Assembly: GCA_937893675.1 (NCBI GenBank) | Contig: CALBGI010000075.1 | Coordinates: 7,487-71,486, forward strand | Direction of reading: 5' to 3' | Source of the DNA: an uncultured Blautia sp. | GTDB lineage: Bacteria > Bacillota > Clostridia > Lachnospirales > Lachnospiraceae | Length of the DNA: 64,000 nucleotides | Shown: positions 24,347 through 33,624 of the stretch, in pieces | Position numbering within the stretch: the first letter of the stretch is position 1 | Layout: every line of letters begins with the position of its first letter | Notes under the pieces: generated by a model | The model's input: the letters and a program-made list of their open reading frames with translations, nothing else | The model's database searches: none | Told to the model about the DNA's origin: nothing | Position numbers and translations under genes: made by a program

Positions 24347-25678
24347 ATGATGATTCAGTTATCCGACCATTTTGACTACAGGCGGCTGCTCCGGTTCGTT
24401 TTTCCCTCCATTATCATGATGGTTTTTACTTCCATTTACGGCGTAGTGGACGGGCTTTTCGTCTCAAATTTCGTGGGCAAAACCTCGTTTGCCGCAGTCA
24501 ACCTGGTCATGCCCTTTATCATGATCCTGGGCGGTGTTGGTTTTATGCTCGGCACCGGCGGCAGTGCCCTGGTTGCCAAAACTCTCGGTGAGGGGCAGTC
24601 TAAAAAAGCCAACCGCTACTTTACTATGATGGTTTATCTGACCCTGCTTCTCGGCGTGCTGCTCTCCGTCATCGGCATTGTGTTTATGCGTCCCATTTCC
24701 ATTTTATTGGGCGCAACAGACCGCATGCTCACAGAGTGTGTGATCTATGGCCGCACGGTTCTGTTTTTTAATACAGCCTTTATGCTGCAGAATGTATTCC
24801 AGAGTTTTCTCATCACCGCAGAAAAACCAAAGCTTGGACTGTGGGCTACCGTGGCTGCCGGCCTTTCCAACATGGTTCTGGACGCCCTGTTTATCGCAGG
24901 CTTTCACTGGGGCGTTGCCGGCGCGGCCCTTGCCACCGGACTCAGCCAGTGTGTGGGCGGCGTTCTGCCTCTCCTGTATTTTCTTCGCCCCAACAAAAGC
25001 CTTCTGCGGCTGACCAAAACAAAGCTGGAAGGCATCGTGCTTCTGAAAGCCTGCTTTAACGGTTCCTCCGAGCTTATGAGCAATATCTCCATGTCCCTGG
25101 TGAGCATGCTCTACAATTTTCAGCTGATCCGCTTTTCCGGGGAAAACGGGGTTGCCGCTTACGGAGTCCTCATGTATGTACAATTTGTTTTTGTGGCTGT
25201 CTTTATTGGTTACGCCATCGGAAGCGCCCCCATTATCGGCTATCACTACGGCGCCGGAAATCACGCGGAACTCAAAAATATGCTTCGCAAAAGTACGGTT
25301 CTCATGCTTGCGGGCGGCCTGATCATGACGATTCTGGCCGAAGTACTGGCCCGGCCTCTTGCAGGAGTTTTTGTCGGTTATGACGCAGAACTGTTTTCCA
25401 TGACCGTTCACGCCTTTCGTCTGTTCGCCTTCTCCTTCCTCCTTGCAGGAATGAACATATTTGGCTCTTCCTTTTTTACAGCCCTCAACAACGGCGGCGT
25501 GTCTGCCGCCATCTCCTTCCTGCGAACGCTGGTGTTCCAGATGCTTTCTGTCCTGATCCTTCCGGTATTTTTCGGCATTGACGGCATCTGGTGGGCGATT
25601 ACGGTAGCGGAGGTACTGACCTGCCTGGTGACAGGAATTTTTCTGTTTATGCTGCGCAGAAAATACCATTATATGTAA
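24347..25678 (+). CDS. MATE-family multidrug efflux transporter
   Basis: A 443-residue integral membrane protein with about twelve predicted helices in two similar halves, as in the NorM/DinF superfamily that exports drugs or metabolites using sodium or proton gradients. Typical parts are SIIMMVFTSIYGVVDGLFVSNFVG, GTGGSALVAKTLGEG and the second-half equivalent GSAPIIGYHYGAGN. The frame begins at 24275, but that lies on the promoter; the ATG at 24347 follows GAGGAA and a better start context. It stands alone; its substrate is unknown. Confidence 0.93.
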   Translation: MMIQLSDHFDYRRLLRFVFPSIIMMVFTSIYGVVDGLFVSNFVGKTSFAAVNLVMPFIMILGGVGFMLGTGGSALVAKTLGEGQSKKANRYFTMMVYLTLLLGVLLSVIGIVFMRPISILLGATDRMLTECVIYGRTVLFFNTAFMLQNVFQSFLITAEKPKLGLWATVAAGLSNMVLDALFIAGFHWGVAGAALATGLSQCVGGVLPLLYFLRPNKSLLRLTKTKLEGIVLLKACFNGSSELMSNISMSLVSMLYNFQLIRFSGENGVAAYGVLMYVQFVFVAVFIGYAIGSAPIIGYHYGAGNHAELKNMLRKSTVLMLAGGLIMTILAEVLARPLAGVFVGYDAELFSMTVHAFRLFAFSFLLAGMNIFGSSFFTALNNGGVSAAISFLRTLVFQMLSVLILPVFFGIDGIWWAITVAEVLTCLVTGIFLFMLRRKYHYM

Positions 25679-25703
25679 AAAACATTTCTTCTGTTTTCTG
25701 AAC

Positions 25704-26531
25704 CTAACACCTCTTGCCCAGCTGCCAGAACGCCACCGCGCTGGCAGCCGCCACGTTCAGGGAATCCACCCCATGGGACATGGGAATCCGCACCGTATAG
25801 TCACAGTCTGCAATCGTTGCGTCTGCCAGCCCGTCTCCTTCTGTTCCCAGGATCACCGCAAGCCGCTCCTCGGCAAGCAGCGCCTGATCCTCAATGGAAA
25901 CCGAATCCTCCCGAAGTGCCATGGCTGCCGTACGAAACCCAAGTGCACGCAGACGCTTCATTCCATCCTGGGGCCAGCTCTCCTTTTTGGAAAAATATGT
26001 CCACGGAATCTGAAATACCGTTCCCATACTCACCCGGCTGGCTCTGCGGTACAGCGGGTCACTGCAACCTCCGGTCAAAAGAACCGCATCCATATGAAGA
26101 GCTGCCGCAGACCGAAAAACAGCGCCTATATTGGTGGGATTTACTACGTTTTCCAGCACCGCGATCCGCCTGGCCCCTGCACACACCTCTTCCACAGAGG
26201 GAAGCTCCCGCCGCCGCATGGCGCAGAGCATCCCTCTTGTCATGGGGAATCCCGTGAGCTTTTTCAGCACTTCTGCCCCCGCAGTAAAAACAGGCACTTC
26301 CCCGCAGCGTGCAAGGATCGGAACCGCCTCGCCGGTCAGCTCCTTTTCTTCTGCCAGACAGGAAACCGGCTCATAGCCCGCGTCCAATGCCCGTACAATG
26401 ACTTTGGGACTTTCCGCAATAAAAAGTCCCTGTTGCGGCTCAAAACAGTGCAGAAGCTGTGCCTCCGAAAGCCTTGCGTACACATCCAGCTCCGGCGCGT
26501 CAAAATCTGTAATTCTTCTGAGATTTTTCAT
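25704..26531 (-). CDS. TrmH/SpoU-family RNA 2'-O-methyltransferase
   Basis: Methylates ribose 2'-OH in tRNA or rRNA. The 275-residue protein has an N-terminal substrate-binding domain, then the SPOUT knot: motif 1 NVVNPTNIGAVFRSAAAL, motif 2 VILGTEGDGL and motif 3 PMSHGVDSLNVAAASA. Its ATG overlaps the GH30 stop by four bases (ATGA) and its AAGGAG ribosome-binding site lies within the last GH30 codons. Its G+C content looks like the rest of the chromosome, unlike GH30, so the pairing is probably secondary rather than functional. Confidence 0.93.
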   Translation of the reverse strand: MKNLRRITDFDAPELDVYARLSEAQLLHCFEPQQGLFIAESPKVIVRALDAGYEPVSCLAEEKELTGEAVPILARCGEVPVFTAGAEVLKKLTGFPMTRGMLCAMRRRELPSVEEVCAGARRIAVLENVVNPTNIGAVFRSAAALHMDAVLLTGGCSDPLYRRASRVSMGTVFQIPWTYFSKKESWPQDGMKRLRALGFRTAAMALREDSVSIEDQALLAEERLAVILGTEGDGLADATIADCDYTVRIPMSHGVDSLNVAAASAVAFWQLGKRC

Positions 26532-27892
26532 GAATGGAACTCCTTTTGTTTCACATTTTCAGAAATTATGCCCGTAGCAATTGCCTTTGGTGAAACCACT
26601 ATTTTGGCACAGTTTTCTCTAAGCCGAATGACCGCAGAAATTCTTTCATTTGTGCGATTTAAAACCATAAATACGATTTTACTTTTGCTCTGAAAAGCTG
26701 CTATCTCAAGCTTATCTGTATATGTACTTACCCCAATACGTACAGAATTTGGTTCCAAAAAATGACTAAAATGCCAAATATATCCAAATATATTGCTTTC
26801 TTTAATCTGTTTTTTCTTCCTGTCAAAATGGAATGGAGCGTCGCAGAAATTTCCCGCATGGTTCGGACCACCTTGCTCATCAAGGATCAGATTCCAATCC
26901 AAAAAAGTATTCATTCCATTATTAAAATTTCCAATCATATCATGTGCATACTTTTGCGCATTGTCAAGATAATTACATGCGTCAAATTTCCTATATTCAA
27001 TACAGGCTTCTGACAAAAGAAGTTTTTTTTGCGGAAATCGCTCCTTTATCATCTGAAGCGCTTGAAAATGATCTCCACTATACCAATGAAAAGCAACTCC
27101 CGCAACCATCTTTTGAGTCTCATTATCAATGATAGTTTCTGCCCATTCAAAAGCTCTTTCTTTATTATGATCCCAAATATAAACCTCTACATCCTCCAAA
27201 TGATGTTTTACTAACGACGGCCACATATAGTTTTTCAAAAACTCTTTTTGTTCTTCTGCCGTAAAAATACAAGAGTCCCAGGTCTGCACCGCTTTTGGCT
27301 CATTTTGCAGGCTTATCTTTGTAACTCGGTAACCTCGTTTTCTATATTCCTCAATATATTTACAAATATACTCTGACCATCTTTTCTTATAGTTGTTTTT
27401 CAACTTTCCTCCATGATTCCGCTTCCCATTTGTTTTCATATATGATGGAGGACTCCAGGGCGAAAGCATTATCTCCAATTTCCTTCCAGATGATTTTTCC
27501 GCATCATCCAACAATGGTAGTATATATTTTTCTACTCTCTCAAATGAAAACCTTTCAAAAAGTTCATCTTCCTCGCAAGATACCGCCTCATAATGTCCAA
27601 GCGAAAAATCGCAGCTGTCAATAGGAATTCTTACATAGCGATAATTCATACCCGATTTTTCAAAATATTTGCGTATTATTTCTTCCTTTTGTTCAGCCTC
27701 CATAAGGGAATAAATATATCCTGCTGACTCTGTAATCGCACCTCCGAAACCTTCTATCTGCTGGTATTGAACTTGAGGATATAAATTGACAAGTTCATTT
27801 TCTACCTCTTTGTTATTAACAAAAATTATTTCCTGTTCCGTTGTCTCTTTTACATTATTTGTATAAGTTGTTTCAATATATTGCAGTTTCAC
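26528..27892 (-). CDS. Glycoside hydrolase family 30 enzyme
   Basis: A retaining glycosidase of 454 residues. The GH30 signature IEGFGGAITESA opens the barrel; the acid/base is Glu198 in SLQNEP and the nucleophile is Glu295 in LLLSEACIEY. A C-terminal beta domain (about 370-450) is characteristic of the family. There is no signal peptide, so it cuts imported sugars in the cytoplasm. Family members act on beta-glucosides, beta-xylosides or beta-1,6-galactans; the subfamily cannot be settled here. It starts with GTG (AAGGAAG site) and is the last sugar gene of the operon. Its final residues (KQKEFHS) are read through the ribosome-binding site of the next gene. Confidence 0.9.
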   Translation of the reverse strand: MKLQYIETTYTNNVKETTEQEIIFVNNKEVENELVNLYPQVQYQQIEGFGGAITESAGYIYSLMEAEQKEEIIRKYFEKSGMNYRYVRIPIDSCDFSLGHYEAVSCEEDELFERFSFERVEKYILPLLDDAEKSSGRKLEIMLSPWSPPSYMKTNGKRNHGGKLKNNYKKRWSEYICKYIEEYRKRGYRVTKISLQNEPKAVQTWDSCIFTAEEQKEFLKNYMWPSLVKHHLEDVEVYIWDHNKERAFEWAETIIDNETQKMVAGVAFHWYSGDHFQALQMIKERFPQKKLLLSEACIEYRKFDACNYLDNAQKYAHDMIGNFNNGMNTFLDWNLILDEQGGPNHAGNFCDAPFHFDRKKKQIKESNIFGYIWHFSHFLEPNSVRIGVSTYTDKLEIAAFQSKSKIVFMVLNRTNERISAVIRLRENCAKIVVSPKAIATGIISENVKQKEFHS

Positions 27893-27918
27893 AAATATTC
27901 TTCCTTTCCTGTACCTTC

Positions 27919-29169
27919 TTAACTTTTTTCATGCTTTTTATGTTTTTCTTTTGAGAGTGAATGCCCATAGGTTTTTTTATAAATATTATATAAATAATGC
28001 CAGTCTGAATATCCTACTATTTCTGCAATCTCATAAATTTTCAAGTCGCTGTTTAAATAGAGGTTTCTAGCCTGTTCCAACCGTTGTCGAGTAATATACT
28101 CTACAAAGCCTATGCCCATACTCTCTTTGAAAATCTTACTGAAATAATTTTTACTTACGCCAATTCTGTCCGCTATCATTTGTAAAGAAAGCTCTTTATT
28201 ACCCAGATTTTCATCTATATATTTTAGTGCTTGTAACACTTCTCTTTTCATGGAGCCTGAAATATTTACTGTCCCCGAAAATTGTATTCTATATGTGTTT
28301 ACATCTGCTCTTGTACACAATTCTATTGCCTCTGCATATTGATTAGGTAAAAATTCTACTCCCTTTTTCAGAGTACTAATTCCTGCTGCCATTTTTACTT
28401 GATAATACAAATCTAAGAATGTAAAGCCCGAATTCAATCTTTCATATATTTTTTGGATAAAAGATTTTTTACTTTCCAATACATTATTCTTACAGCATAC
28501 GACTGCGTATTCTTTATAATTTATCCGAAATACAAAGCACTCACATTCATTCTCCAAAACTTCCTGTAAAACATTTCCTATAGAAAACTGCATAAGGTTT
28601 AAATCATTTCCAAAAATACTTGCCAGGCATTCTTGATATTTTAATAGTTGTACACTGACAACTATATATTCTGTGCATTCCCACGACTTCCAATTCTCTT
28701 TTGCATCTTCATGCTTATCCTTCTGCATTTTTTCTCCCAGCAAAAATTTATATAATATTTCCTTTTTGGAAATTTCTTCAGGAAGCTTTTTTTCTTCTCG
28801 CTTTTTTTCCAAAACTCGTATCACAGCTTTCAAAATATCATCAGGCATCATCGTAGGCTTAAACAAATAGTCTTCTGCTCCCATCTGCATTGCACTCCGA
28901 ACAAGCTCAAACTCATTGAAACTACTAAGAACAATTCTTCCTAGTGTCCATCCTTTCTCGTCTACTTTTTCCAGCAACTCCAATCCAGTCATAGAGGGCA
29001 TCCGAATGTCTGTCAGCAACACATCAACAGAGTGTTCTTCCATAAATTTCAGCGCTTCTTTTCCACTGGCCACCTGAAAAACCTTAATGCCATATTCTTT
29101 CCATGGAATTGTATCTGCAATTGCCTGTCTTGCAAATGCTTCATCATCAACAATCAAAAGGACTTTCAT
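27919..29169 (-). CDS. AraC-type response regulator (YesN-like)
   Basis: The regulatory half of the two-component system. The receiver domain (1-120) has DD at 8-9, phosphoacceptor Asp54 in LLTDIRMPS and a conserved Lys in YLFKPT. A variable middle domain is followed by an AraC HTH domain (about 310-410) with IADRIGVSKNYFSKIFKESMG and IAEIVGYSDWHYLYNIYKKTYG. It starts directly at the end of the kinase gene. It likely activates the sugar operon that includes it; its binding site is not evident. Confidence 0.94.
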   Translation of the reverse strand: MKVLLIVDDEAFARQAIADTIPWKEYGIKVFQVASGKEALKFMEEHSVDVLLTDIRMPSMTGLELLEKVDEKGWTLGRIVLSSFNEFELVRSAMQMGAEDYLFKPTMMPDDILKAVIRVLEKKREEKKLPEEISKKEILYKFLLGEKMQKDKHEDAKENWKSWECTEYIVVSVQLLKYQECLASIFGNDLNLMQFSIGNVLQEVLENECECFVFRINYKEYAVVCCKNNVLESKKSFIQKIYERLNSGFTFLDLYYQVKMAAGISTLKKGVEFLPNQYAEAIELCTRADVNTYRIQFSGTVNISGSMKREVLQALKYIDENLGNKELSLQMIADRIGVSKNYFSKIFKESMGIGFVEYITRQRLEQARNLYLNSDLKIYEIAEIVGYSDWHYLYNIYKKTYGHSLSKEKHKKHEKS

Positions 29170-30942
29170 CTAACTTTTCCCCTTTTCAACCGATGGAAAT
29201 ATCACTGTCACACAAGTTCCTTTTCCTATCTCACTATGAATCAACATCTTGGCCTCCGCTCCATAATTAAGAGCCAATCTGTCCTTTATATTATTTAGTC
29301 CAATTCCTGTAAGTTTATCTATTCCCTCATATTTAAATCCTCTGCCATTATCATAAATAGAAATTTTTATTTTTTTTCTTTCTCTCATACAGGAAAGTGT
29401 TATTAAACTGTTTTTCATGGAACCATCAAATGCATGAAGAAGAGCATTTTCTACGATTGGCTGCAGCAGCATTTTAAGTACCAGACATTTTTTGCACTCA
29501 TCTTCTATTTGGTAGCGGACTGCGACGTTGCTCCCATAGCGCATATTCTGAATATAGATATAATCCTCAACAAATTGCAGCTCTTCCTCAAGAATAACCA
29601 TATCCAAAGTATTTCTGCAGGAATATTCCAGAATTTCAGTTAATGCCACAATACTGTTTGCTATTTCCATTTGTTTTTTTGAAATAGCCTGCCATTTAAT
29701 CGTGTTCAAGGTATTATATAAAAAATGAGAATTAATTTTCGCATTTAGTGCCAGCATTTCTATGCGTGTTTTTTCATGCTCCTTCTGGATATTCTCTTGC
29801 ATCAAGATATCCACTTCCCGAATCATGATATTGAAGCTTTCTACAAGTTCTGCAAGATCTTTATTTTCTGGTTTTTTTACTTTAACACTAAAATCCCCCC
29901 TGCTGACTTGTCCCATGCTGCCAATCAGAACCGTGATTGGTTTTGTGATACTGTGTGATAAGCTAAGTGATAAACCCAAAGTGCATAACAGGCAGGTTGC
30001 AAATACCCACAGCCAGGTATTCTGAATTTTGTTTAATTCCTCATGGAACATAGCATTGCTATTTACCTGAATAAGATACCACTCCTTATTAGAAAGGGTT
30101 TTCATTGTTATCTGTTTTACATTCGAATTACTTGCATCAACTTCTTTTTTGCACAATTCTTGACAAAGTTCTCCCAAATTGTATTTTCCATAAGTCACAT
30201 CAAAAACATTTTTTCCAAGTTTTTCTTGCTCCGGTGCGTAAATCAAACAGTTATTCTCATCTACAATAAAAGAAAAATCATCTTCTGTCATTTCAAGTAA
30301 TTCTATTGCCTGTTTAATCTTTTCATAAGGAATATCAATCTGAATTAATCCGATTGCTCCGCTTTGTGTGTAACGGTTCAGATAAACCATAAAGCTGACC
30401 ATGTAAGAAGAATTCTTCGAACTGTTTCGATATCGATAGGAAGCTTTATGCGGAGGACGTATCACTGTCATTCCCTGTTGTTCTGAAGACAACTGCTGTC
30501 CTAACTCATCACAAAAAGCTGCTTGGTTCCACTCGCTGTTGGAGCTAAATCCGTTTCCCTCAAAGTCCATCATATAAACATGATCTATAATATCATTTGA
30601 AATGCATATGTTTGTAAGCTGCGATGTGATTTTTCTATTTAAAAGTAACCGTTCATAAGCACTTTTTTGGGAATATCCTTCAAATTCTGAAGAAAGCACG
30701 GTCAATCCCAGCAGCTGCTCTGAAATGGTATCAATTTGGCGTAAAATATTATTGATGTTTGCAGTTATATTTTTTCTGTTATTGTCTTGAAAAATCTCCA
30801 CCTTTTCTCTGTAAAATTTTTTTGTGTAACTGTAGTAAAATCCCAGAATGATGAGGCTTGATACAATAGGCGTAATAAGCATTGCAATGATTATTTTTTT
30901 GCATATAGATATTGCCTTGAATTTTTTTATCCATTTTTTCAC
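29170..30942 (-). CDS. Sensor histidine kinase (YesM-like)
   Basis: A 590-residue membrane kinase, with membrane helices at about 12-35 and 300-320 and a dCACHE-like extracellular sensor between them. A HAMP linker (SLSHSITKPITVLIGSMGQVSRGDF) is followed by the His_kinase domain with the phospho-His in NAKINSHFLYNTLNTI and an ATPase with NGRGFKYEG and GIGLNNIKDRL. The GTG at 30942 is preferred over TTG at 30957, because GGAGG lies eight bases before the GTG and overlaps the TTG start region. It probably senses the sugar taken up by the neighbouring transporter. Confidence 0.93.
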   Translation of the reverse strand: MKKWIKKFKAISICKKIIIAMLITPIVSSLIILGFYYSYTKKFYREKVEIFQDNNRKNITANINNILRQIDTISEQLLGLTVLSSEFEGYSQKSAYERLLLNRKITSQLTNICISNDIIDHVYMMDFEGNGFSSNSEWNQAAFCDELGQQLSSEQQGMTVIRPPHKASYRYRNSSKNSSYMVSFMVYLNRYTQSGAIGLIQIDIPYEKIKQAIELLEMTEDDFSFIVDENNCLIYAPEQEKLGKNVFDVTYGKYNLGELCQELCKKEVDASNSNVKQITMKTLSNKEWYLIQVNSNAMFHEELNKIQNTWLWVFATCLLCTLGLSLSLSHSITKPITVLIGSMGQVSRGDFSVKVKKPENKDLAELVESFNIMIREVDILMQENIQKEHEKTRIEMLALNAKINSHFLYNTLNTIKWQAISKKQMEIANSIVALTEILEYSCRNTLDMVILEEELQFVEDYIYIQNMRYGSNVAVRYQIEDECKKCLVLKMLLQPIVENALLHAFDGSMKNSLITLSCMRERKKIKISIYDNGRGFKYEGIDKLTGIGLNNIKDRLALNYGAEAKMLIHSEIGKGTCVTVIFPSVEKGKS

Positions 30943-30982
30943 TCTGGCTTCCTCCAAATTCCCACTATTTGCACAATCTCAA

Positions 30983-31600
30983 TTAACTGTCTTTCATTAT
31001 AACATGGCAATTTAAATCGGGAAATTCTTTTCTTATATCTGCTTTTACCTTTTCAATATCGTTCCAATCATTTTCATATCTTCCCGAAGTGGTCAAAATT
31101 TTTATTTTTTTCTCCACAACTACCAGAATACAGTTGAAATAGAGTGTTCCCTTCCTCATTATCCACAGAAGATATACTCCATCTTCTTTTATCCATTTTC
31201 TTAATGTCTGAAAAATATGCTGTGACTTTTCTCCCTTTCGAAATACTTGAATACCTTCGGTCTGCTCCAACATTTCATATTGATATTCAAGATATTCATC
31301 AATATCCCAATTGTAAATCTTTGCATTCTGTATCTTACAATCATATTCTTCCAAGCCTTCTTCCGTATAAATGCGAATTTCATCTATTTCTGGAAACCTT
31401 TCCCAAAACTCCTGCAGATTTGTAAAACTTTTCCCATCGACCTCAACCGGCAAGCCATTCTGCATGACCGCCTTAAGCCCATTCACCTGTTTCAGAATGT
31501 GAAGGATATTCTTCTGGGGACAGTAACTATCTAATATATCATTAAAATGTATCCAAATCTCTGGTCTCAAATTTTCTACCAATATGTTAGCATCTATCAT
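30983..31600 (-). CDS. Unknown soluble protein of the sugar operon
   Basis: Not recognised. A 205-residue protein with no signal peptide, no membrane helix and no metal-binding pattern. It looks mixed alpha/beta with many aromatic and charged residues: PEIWIHFNDILDSY near the start, PEIDEIRIYTEEGLEEY in the middle, YLLWIMRKGTLYFNCILVVVEKKIKILTT as two or three adjacent strands, then WNDIEKVKADIRKEFPDL. It starts one base after the GH35 stop, its GGAGGGG site overlapping the GH35 end, so it is tightly coupled to a sugar hydrolase and lies just before the sensor kinase. An accessory role in sensing or in hydrolase function is possible but unproven. Confidence 0.8.
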   Translation of the reverse strand: MIDANILVENLRPEIWIHFNDILDSYCPQKNILHILKQVNGLKAVMQNGLPVEVDGKSFTNLQEFWERFPEIDEIRIYTEEGLEEYDCKIQNAKIYNWDIDEYLEYQYEMLEQTEGIQVFRKGEKSQHIFQTLRKWIKEDGVYLLWIMRKGTLYFNCILVVVEKKIKILTTSGRYENDWNDIEKVKADIRKEFPDLNCHVIMKDS

Positions 31601-31601
31601 T

Positions 31602-33611
31602 TTAAATCCCCTCCTGCTTTACTTTTAAAACTCGAATTTCAAAAGGTTTCAATACCATATTCATATGATTTTCTGCTATTTTATAAGTATGATTCCACAT
31701 ATCATAAAACTTTTGTTTCCCTTTAAAGCTTATCTCCACTTTTGTTTCCTCACTTATTGTATTCGCCACAAAAATAATACAGGATTTATCATGTTCTCTT
31801 TTGTGAACAGAAATCTCACAGCCTATTGCCCGATAATCTGCTTTGGGCAATAATATTTCAGAAAATTTTTCTGCTCTCGGCAGGATCTTTATTGACTCAT
31901 TTTTTTGAAGAATCTCACAAATATTTCCTCTTCTGTCAATTTCAGGCATGTTTGGACCTAAATACAATTTTTTTCCCCTCTTTTCACTGAACTTCAGCAA
32001 TTTTTCTTGTATCCAAGATTCCATAAAATTGTAGGAAGCGGCAAAGACAACCTCATATTGCTCCATTTTTTCTGTTCTAACATAGCAATCAGACACATCA
32101 TATTCCATTCCCATCTTGTCCAGCATGCCCATGACATTTTGTATCCAGCTTTCTCTATCATATCCTCCTTGAGAATCATCTACCTGCAATCTAGCAGAAT
32201 AATTTTCCGGTTTCCAAATAGTCTGTGGGATATCTGTTCCTCTAATCAAACAATTCGAAGAAAATATATTTCTATTGCGAGTTGCCAAAAGGGCTCTCAG
32301 GCGCCCCATGTCATAATTTTTTAATACGAGTATTTTAGGGGCTCTAACATATGTATTTAGCTCTGCTTCCTTCAAAAAAGTTAAAAGTTTTTGAAACATA
32401 TCATACCATCTATTACATATACTCCCATTATTTAGGATGGGGCACCCTGTCCAACGATCCCTTTCTACAAGCATATAAAAGTTCACAGCCTTCATGCCGT
32501 TCATAAACGCATACAAATAGCCGAATAACTCTTCCTCTGGTTCTAATATCGTCCCTCTATCAAACCAGGAACCAGAACCAAATTCTGGCACAAAGGGCAA
32601 TTTACTTCCGGCTGCCAAATAACGAATACGTTCTTTCAACATAGAGGTATTTCCTGGCTCCGGATACGCGTCAATTCCAGCGACAGACAATCCTGGAATA
32701 GCTTCATCCCGCTGCACAGAGATTGGTGTATAATTCTGATAAGCACAATTATGAAAAATCGGAATCGGAAGTTCTAATTCTTCCAAAATTTCAACCATTT
32801 TTTTTAACGCTTGCAAAATCTGATATTCTTTATATTCCACCCAGTCAAAATAATATTCCAGATGTTCATCTCCTTCTTTGTATCCAACAGGTGGATAAAT
32901 ATCTTCAAAACTTTGAAAATTCGAATGATAAATTTCATTCAAATTTTCAATCACATTATATTTTTCAACAAGCCAGTTCCCATATCCCGTAATCGACTCT
33001 TCTGAATAATCCATAATATATGGATTATCTCTAAAAAAATTGCAAGTTTCATTATCTGCCTGGATTGCAATAACCCCTCCTTGCGGAACACAATGCGTTT
33101 TTAAAATCTGCTTAAAGCTATTAAAATAATGACGTGTTTCTTCATATAATTTAGAACTCATGTAAGATGGAACAGGAAATGCCCCTGTCACATATGGATA
33201 CACAACGGATGTTCCCTGTGGTGTTTTAGCCTGTATTTCCGGCATCCTCAAAAGCCATTGAGGATATCCAAACCATGTCATTTCTGCATTAATATGCGGA
33301 CCTGGTCTTACAATTACATAAAGTCCTATTTTTTCACAGATACTCAAAAATTTATCTAAATCCTTCCGAGCATCTGTTTCTCCATAATCAAATTTGTTTT
33401 TTTCCGGTTCATGAATTGCCCATGGAATATAAGTTTCTACAATTGAAAATCCCATATTTTTTATATTTTTTAATGCTTCTTCCCATGTTTCAGGCGCCAT
33501 TCTCCAATAATGGATTGAGCCACTGTACAACGGAAGCTCAATTCCTTGTCCATTTTCATCCATTTTTTCTACATAAATCCCTTGCCAGGTAAATCTTACA
33601 TTTTTTTTCAT
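31602..33611 (-). CDS. GH35-like beta-galactosidase
   Basis: A cytoplasmic glycosidase of 669 residues. The N-terminal barrel is clearly of GH35/GH42-like style: LYSGSIHYWRMAPETWEEALKNI, YIPWAIHEPEKNKFDYG and YVIVRPGPHINAEMTWFGYPQWLL. The predicted acid/base is Glu188 in IAIQADNETC, where GH35 enzymes usually read QxENEYG, so the motif is modified but Asn-Glu remains. The nucleophile is Glu343 in FVPEFGSGSWF. The C-terminal half carries extra domains. It has no signal peptide and lies 13 bases after the permease gene. Beta-galactosidase is the best guess; another exo-beta-glycosidase is possible. Confidence 0.85.
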   Translation of the reverse strand: MKKNVRFTWQGIYVEKMDENGQGIELPLYSGSIHYWRMAPETWEEALKNIKNMGFSIVETYIPWAIHEPEKNKFDYGETDARKDLDKFLSICEKIGLYVIVRPGPHINAEMTWFGYPQWLLRMPEIQAKTPQGTSVVYPYVTGAFPVPSYMSSKLYEETRHYFNSFKQILKTHCVPQGGVIAIQADNETCNFFRDNPYIMDYSEESITGYGNWLVEKYNVIENLNEIYHSNFQSFEDIYPPVGYKEGDEHLEYYFDWVEYKEYQILQALKKMVEILEELELPIPIFHNCAYQNYTPISVQRDEAIPGLSVAGIDAYPEPGNTSMLKERIRYLAAGSKLPFVPEFGSGSWFDRGTILEPEEELFGYLYAFMNGMKAVNFYMLVERDRWTGCPILNNGSICNRWYDMFQKLLTFLKEAELNTYVRAPKILVLKNYDMGRLRALLATRNRNIFSSNCLIRGTDIPQTIWKPENYSARLQVDDSQGGYDRESWIQNVMGMLDKMGMEYDVSDCYVRTEKMEQYEVVFAASYNFMESWIQEKLLKFSEKRGKKLYLGPNMPEIDRRGNICEILQKNESIKILPRAEKFSEILLPKADYRAIGCEISVHKREHDKSCIIFVANTISEETKVEISFKGKQKFYDMWNHTYKIAENHMNMVLKPFEIRVLKVKQEGI

Positions 33612-33624
33612 AAAAATCCCTCTC

